Shown here in pieces: positions 14,170-18,959 of a DNA stretch of 18,959 bases. The stretch lies in assembly GCA_016872875.1 (NCBI GenBank), contig VGYW01000124.1:1-18959 (forward strand), written 5' to 3'. The notes under the pieces were generated by a model. It was not told the origin of the DNA. It saw only the letters and a program-made list of their open reading frames with translations, and made no database searches. The DNA is from Planctomycetota bacterium. Its GTDB lineage: Bacteria; Planctomycetota; PUPC01; DSUN01. The translations under genes and the position numbers were made by a program. Positions within the stretch are counted from its first letter, which is position 1. Every line of letters starts with the position of its first letter.

Positions 14170-15039
14170 ATGGAGAAGGCAAGAAGAAAAAGGCAAAAGG
14201 AAAAAGGCAAAAGGAAAAAGGCAAAAGGCGAAGCCAGGAAACCATGCGGCAGGTGGGATGGAGTCTTCTCTGGGCTTTTTGCCCTTCTACTTTTGCCTTT
14301 TGCCTTTTGCCTTCTCTTTTCCGCCGCCTTTGCCGAGAAGTTTCACGACATCCCGCCCGGCGGCCCCGGCGGCCTCCGCATCGCAGTCCAGCCCATCGCC
14401 GACCTGGAGGAGGCCGTCGTCATCGAGGCCACGGACTACAAGGCTTACGTTGCTAACATCGACCGCGCTTCGGGCATCGTGTCGCTCACCGGCCTGCCCC
14501 CTGGACGCTACGACCTCCTGCTGAAGTTCAAGGACAAGGTCTGCGAGGGCCTCAGCCTCGACCCGCCCGAGGGCGTCAAGCCCATCCCCAAGACCTTCCG
14601 CGACGGCGTCGAAGAGGTCACGTGGATGAGCGAGGACTACTTCAACGAGAAGCACATCGTCCGGTCGGCCGGCAACCCCGGCACCATCAAGCTCCTCGTG
14701 GAGCAGGTCCGCGACAAGCGGACCTTCGACCCCGGCGGCACGGAGCTCAAGGGCATCATGATCCGCCGCTTCGACCTCTGCGAGCTGCGCCGCACCCGCG
14801 ACATCTGGCAGGTGAAGATGAACCGCCACCTCTTCCGCGAGGAGCGCAAGATGGGCGGCCCGGGCACAAAGCTCGTCTTCCATCACGTGCCCGCCCTTGG
14901 CGGGGCGCGCGTGGGCGACGAGGTGGCCACCCTGCCCCCCTTCGACGCCGCAAGGCTCAAAGCCCCCCGCCCAGCCGAGGCCAGCTACCGCGAGAAGCCG
15001 GGCGGGAGCACGAAGGCGAAGACGAAGAAGAGGCCGTGA
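14170..15039 (+). CDS. Predicted secreted protein of unknown function
   Basis: I do not recognise the family of this 289-aa protein. A strongly basic N-terminus (residues 2-24, mostly Lys and Arg) leads to a hydrophobic core, VFSGLFALLLLPFAFCLLF (32-50), and an AFA site after which cleavage is likely at about residue 55. The mature part begins with a small beta-rich segment (IVSLTGLPPGRYDLLLKFKD resembles a carboxypeptidase-regulatory or Ig-like strand pair), followed by a mixed region and a Lys-rich tail. The ATG at 14170 is the only reasonable start; it lies 10 bp after the previous stop, with GAGGGAAG upstream. It sits in the operon between the PA14/TPR and FHA-MoxR genes. Both signal-peptide halves come from heptamer repeats. 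Confidence 0.82.
   Translation: MEKARRKRQKEKGKRKKAKGEARKPCGRWDGVFSGLFALLLLPFAFCLLFSAAFAEKFHDIPPGGPGGLRIAVQPIADLEEAVVIEATDYKAYVANIDRASGIVSLTGLPPGRYDLLLKFKDKVCEGLSLDPPEGVKPIPKTFRDGVEEVTWMSEDYFNEKHIVRSAGNPGTIKLLVEQVRDKRTFDPGGTELKGIMIRRFDLCELRRTRDIWQVKMNRHLFREERKMGGPGTKLVFHHVPALGGARVGDEVATLPPFDAARLKAPRPAEASYREKPGGSTKAKTKKRP
14175..14322. repeat. Inverted heptanucleotide tracts encoding a signal peptide
   Basis: GGCAAAA-type units (about 14175-14232) and their complement TTTTGCC (about 14286-14322) face each other across roughly 55 bp at the 5' end of the coding sequence. The first arm encodes the Lys/Arg-rich n-region and the second the hydrophobic h-region. In RNA the arms could pair into a long stem just after the start codon. 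Confidence 0.85.
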
Positions 15040-15042
15040 CTC

Positions 15043-15125
15043 GTGCCGCGTCCCGCGTGCCGCGTGTCAGGAAGAAGCCGCAGAAGGCGGTCATTTCCAG
15101 GCACGCGGGACGCGGGACGCGGCAC
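15043..15125. repeat. Inverted heptamer repeat hairpin before the FHA-MoxR gene
   Basis: Arms of 26 bp at 15043-15068 and 15100-15125 pair with two mismatches across a 31-base loop. Both arms consist of 7-bp units (GTGCCGC, GTCCCGC). It fills most of the 128-bp gap before the last gene of the operon, and could act as an intra-operon attenuator or RNA stability element. No T-tract follows. Confidence 0.8.
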
Positions 15126-15167
15126 GGATCCTGCCACAGCCAGTTCAGATAAGGACACTGATCCACA

Positions 15168-18158
<2,991 letters not shown>

Positions 18159-18221
18159 CTCTGTCCCATCCCTTCTGGCCGTGCGGCGCGGGTGCCACAT
18201 GCTCAGGCTTGAGCCACTTGG

Positions 18222-18361
18222 GCAGTTTGGCGGCCCCACGGCTTCCGGGGCCGTTCCCCTCATTCTGTATCACCTGCGCCACGCTGACGTCTGATGCAGA
18301 ATGGCAGATTGGCGGTCCCAGGGCTTCCGGGGCCGTTCCCCCCATTCTGTATCACCTGCGC
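18222..18361. repeat. Tandem 57-bp repeats with a conserved hairpin, possible operon terminator
   Basis: Copies at 18222-18278 and 18304-18360 are 82 bp apart and nearly identical. Each has a 7-bp stem with a 9-base loop: CGGCCCC/GGGGCCG at 18231-18253 and CGGTCCC/GGGGCCG at 18313-18335, where the single change keeps a G-U pair in RNA. A second hairpin joins the copies, CATTCTGTATCA (18261-18272) with TGATGCAGAATG (18292-18303), one mismatch. It lies 64 bp after the operon stop and could end the transcript, although no T-tract is present. Confidence 0.7.
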
Positions 18362-18484
18362 ACACATACTTGACCCACTATGGGCGTCCCGCGCCGCATG
18401 TCTCCAAACGCCAAGTGGTTACAGCCTGACCCATCCCACTGACCACGGACCACCGAGTATGGACCACCGACCACCGACTGCCGC

Positions 18485-18670
18485 TTGCCCACTGCCCTCT
18501 GCCTTCTGCCTTCTGTCCTCTGCCATCTTCCGCCTACCATCTGCCATCTGCCGTCTGCCTTCTGCCTTCTGCCTTCTGTCTTCTGTCCTCTGCCCTCTTG
18601 TCCTCCCCTCGCCCCTCGTCCCTCGCCCCTCCTCCTCTGCCCTCTGCCTCCTGCCGCCTGCCTCCTCGTC
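18485..18670. repeat. Long CTGCCTT-type pyrimidine heptamer tract
   Basis: About 180 bp of degenerate 7-bp units (CTGCCTT, CTGCCAT, CTGTCCT, CTGCCCT). The top strand is almost free of G except for the one in each unit. It is the longest heptamer tract in the window and the only long one outside a gene. Confidence 0.85.
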
Positions 18671-18752
18671 CCCTCAGTGTTCCCCCTCTGTGCCCTCAGT
18701 GCTCCCCGTGCGGATGGGCGCGGATAGGGGCAAAACCCAAGAGCCTTCACCA

Positions 18753-18828
18753 CTTTGAACGTCTTTCAACGTCTTCAACGGTTTTCAACGCCTTGAACGG
18801 CTTTGAACGTCTTTCAACGTCTTCAACG
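18753..18828. repeat. Exact 28-bp duplication of TTCAACGTC-type units
   Basis: The 28-bp sequence at 18753-18780 recurs exactly at 18801-18828, with a related 20-bp stretch between. Its internal units are TTGAACG and TTCAACG in both orientations, with 8-10 bp periodicity and lower GC than the surroundings. Confidence 0.85.
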
Positions 18829-18959
18829 ATTTAGGATCGTCCCAACCTCTTGAGGTACATCCAAGCCGGGAGCCAGACTCTCAGGGGCTTTGCCCCCGAA
18901 CCCCCAGGATTTTCCGCTTTGGGGCCGCCGGCACCGCCACGGCAAGATGCTGGTGCTGG

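Larger units (their letters stand above)
18159..18959. other. Gene-free, repeat-rich region after the operon
   Basis: No credible gene is visible in these 800 bp; the open frames are by-products of repeat tracts. From left to right it holds a tandem pair of hairpin-bearing repeats (18222-18361), ACCACGG/ACCACCG-type short repeats (about 18441-18476), a long pyrimidine heptamer tract (18485-18670), and a duplicated 28-bp sequence (18753-18828). At the end come GGGGCTTTGCCCC (18877-18889) and what looks like a partial copy of a GGCAAGATGC-type repeat at the window edge. Confidence 0.6.

Noticed and set aside
12066..14210. A 714-codon open frame on the minus strand opposite the PA14/TPR gene.
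   Set aside because: It is an antisense by-product of high GC and codon bias; it has no ribosome site or family motif, while the plus strand carries clear domains.
18929..18959. Possible start of another repeat element or gene at the window edge.
   Set aside because: The GGCAAGATGC-like sequence is cut off by the window end, so neither its extent nor its nature can be supported.

Overview
The window is high-GC bacterial chromosomal DNA with protein-coding genes on both strands and no rRNA, tRNA, CRISPR, phage or transposase gene that I can recognise. I infer a member of the Planctomycetota or a related PVC/FCB-like lineage, with moderate confidence. The reasons are the MoxR and DUF4175-like cluster, the secreted PA14/TPR protein, Uma2 and DUF4143 accessory genes, and above all short palindromic repeats translated in frame as TGKMPVPP and GGTGVPPV, which I associate with those genomes.

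Layout. 1-232: hairpin repeats, then a sigma70-like promoter for an Uma2-family nuclease-like gene (233-787, +). 924-3332 (-): a three-gene operon read leftward from a near-consensus promoter at 3354-3382, encoding a TFIIB-type zinc-ribbon protein, LemA and HtpX. 3383-4549: about 1.2 kb without a gene, dominated by ten evenly placed palindromes in five tandem units of 155-157 bp. 4550-6717 (+): promoter, Gfo/Idh/MocA oxidoreductase and WYL regulator. 6733-7971 (-): AAA_14/DUF4143 ATPase, whose promoter lies under a 35-bp palindrome. 8045-18158 (+): promoter and a four-gene operon, namely a 1262-aa DUF4175-like membrane protein, a secreted PA14/PKD-like/TPR protein, a secreted protein of unknown function, and a 996-aa protein with an FHA domain and two complete MoxR AAA+ ATPase domains. 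18159-18959: about 800 bp without a gene, full of tandem repeats.

The large operon is the most notable part. MoxR ATPases normally sit beside DUF58 and von Willebrand A proteins. None is present here; the double-ATPase FHA fusion instead follows a membrane protein and two predicted exported proteins. I infer an envelope-associated, phosphopeptide-sensing remodelling machine, but its substrate is unknown.

The operon is also full of small repeats read in frame. REPIN-like hairpin pairs, a 15-bp tandem repeat and heptanucleotide repeats (GGCACGC, TTTTGCC, GAAATCC) form interdomain linkers and apparently the signal peptides of both secreted proteins. A stop-free 7-bp repeat encodes the same cyclic heptapeptide in all three frames, so such tracts can be captured by genes easily. 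All family assignments are from reading motifs by eye, without database searches.
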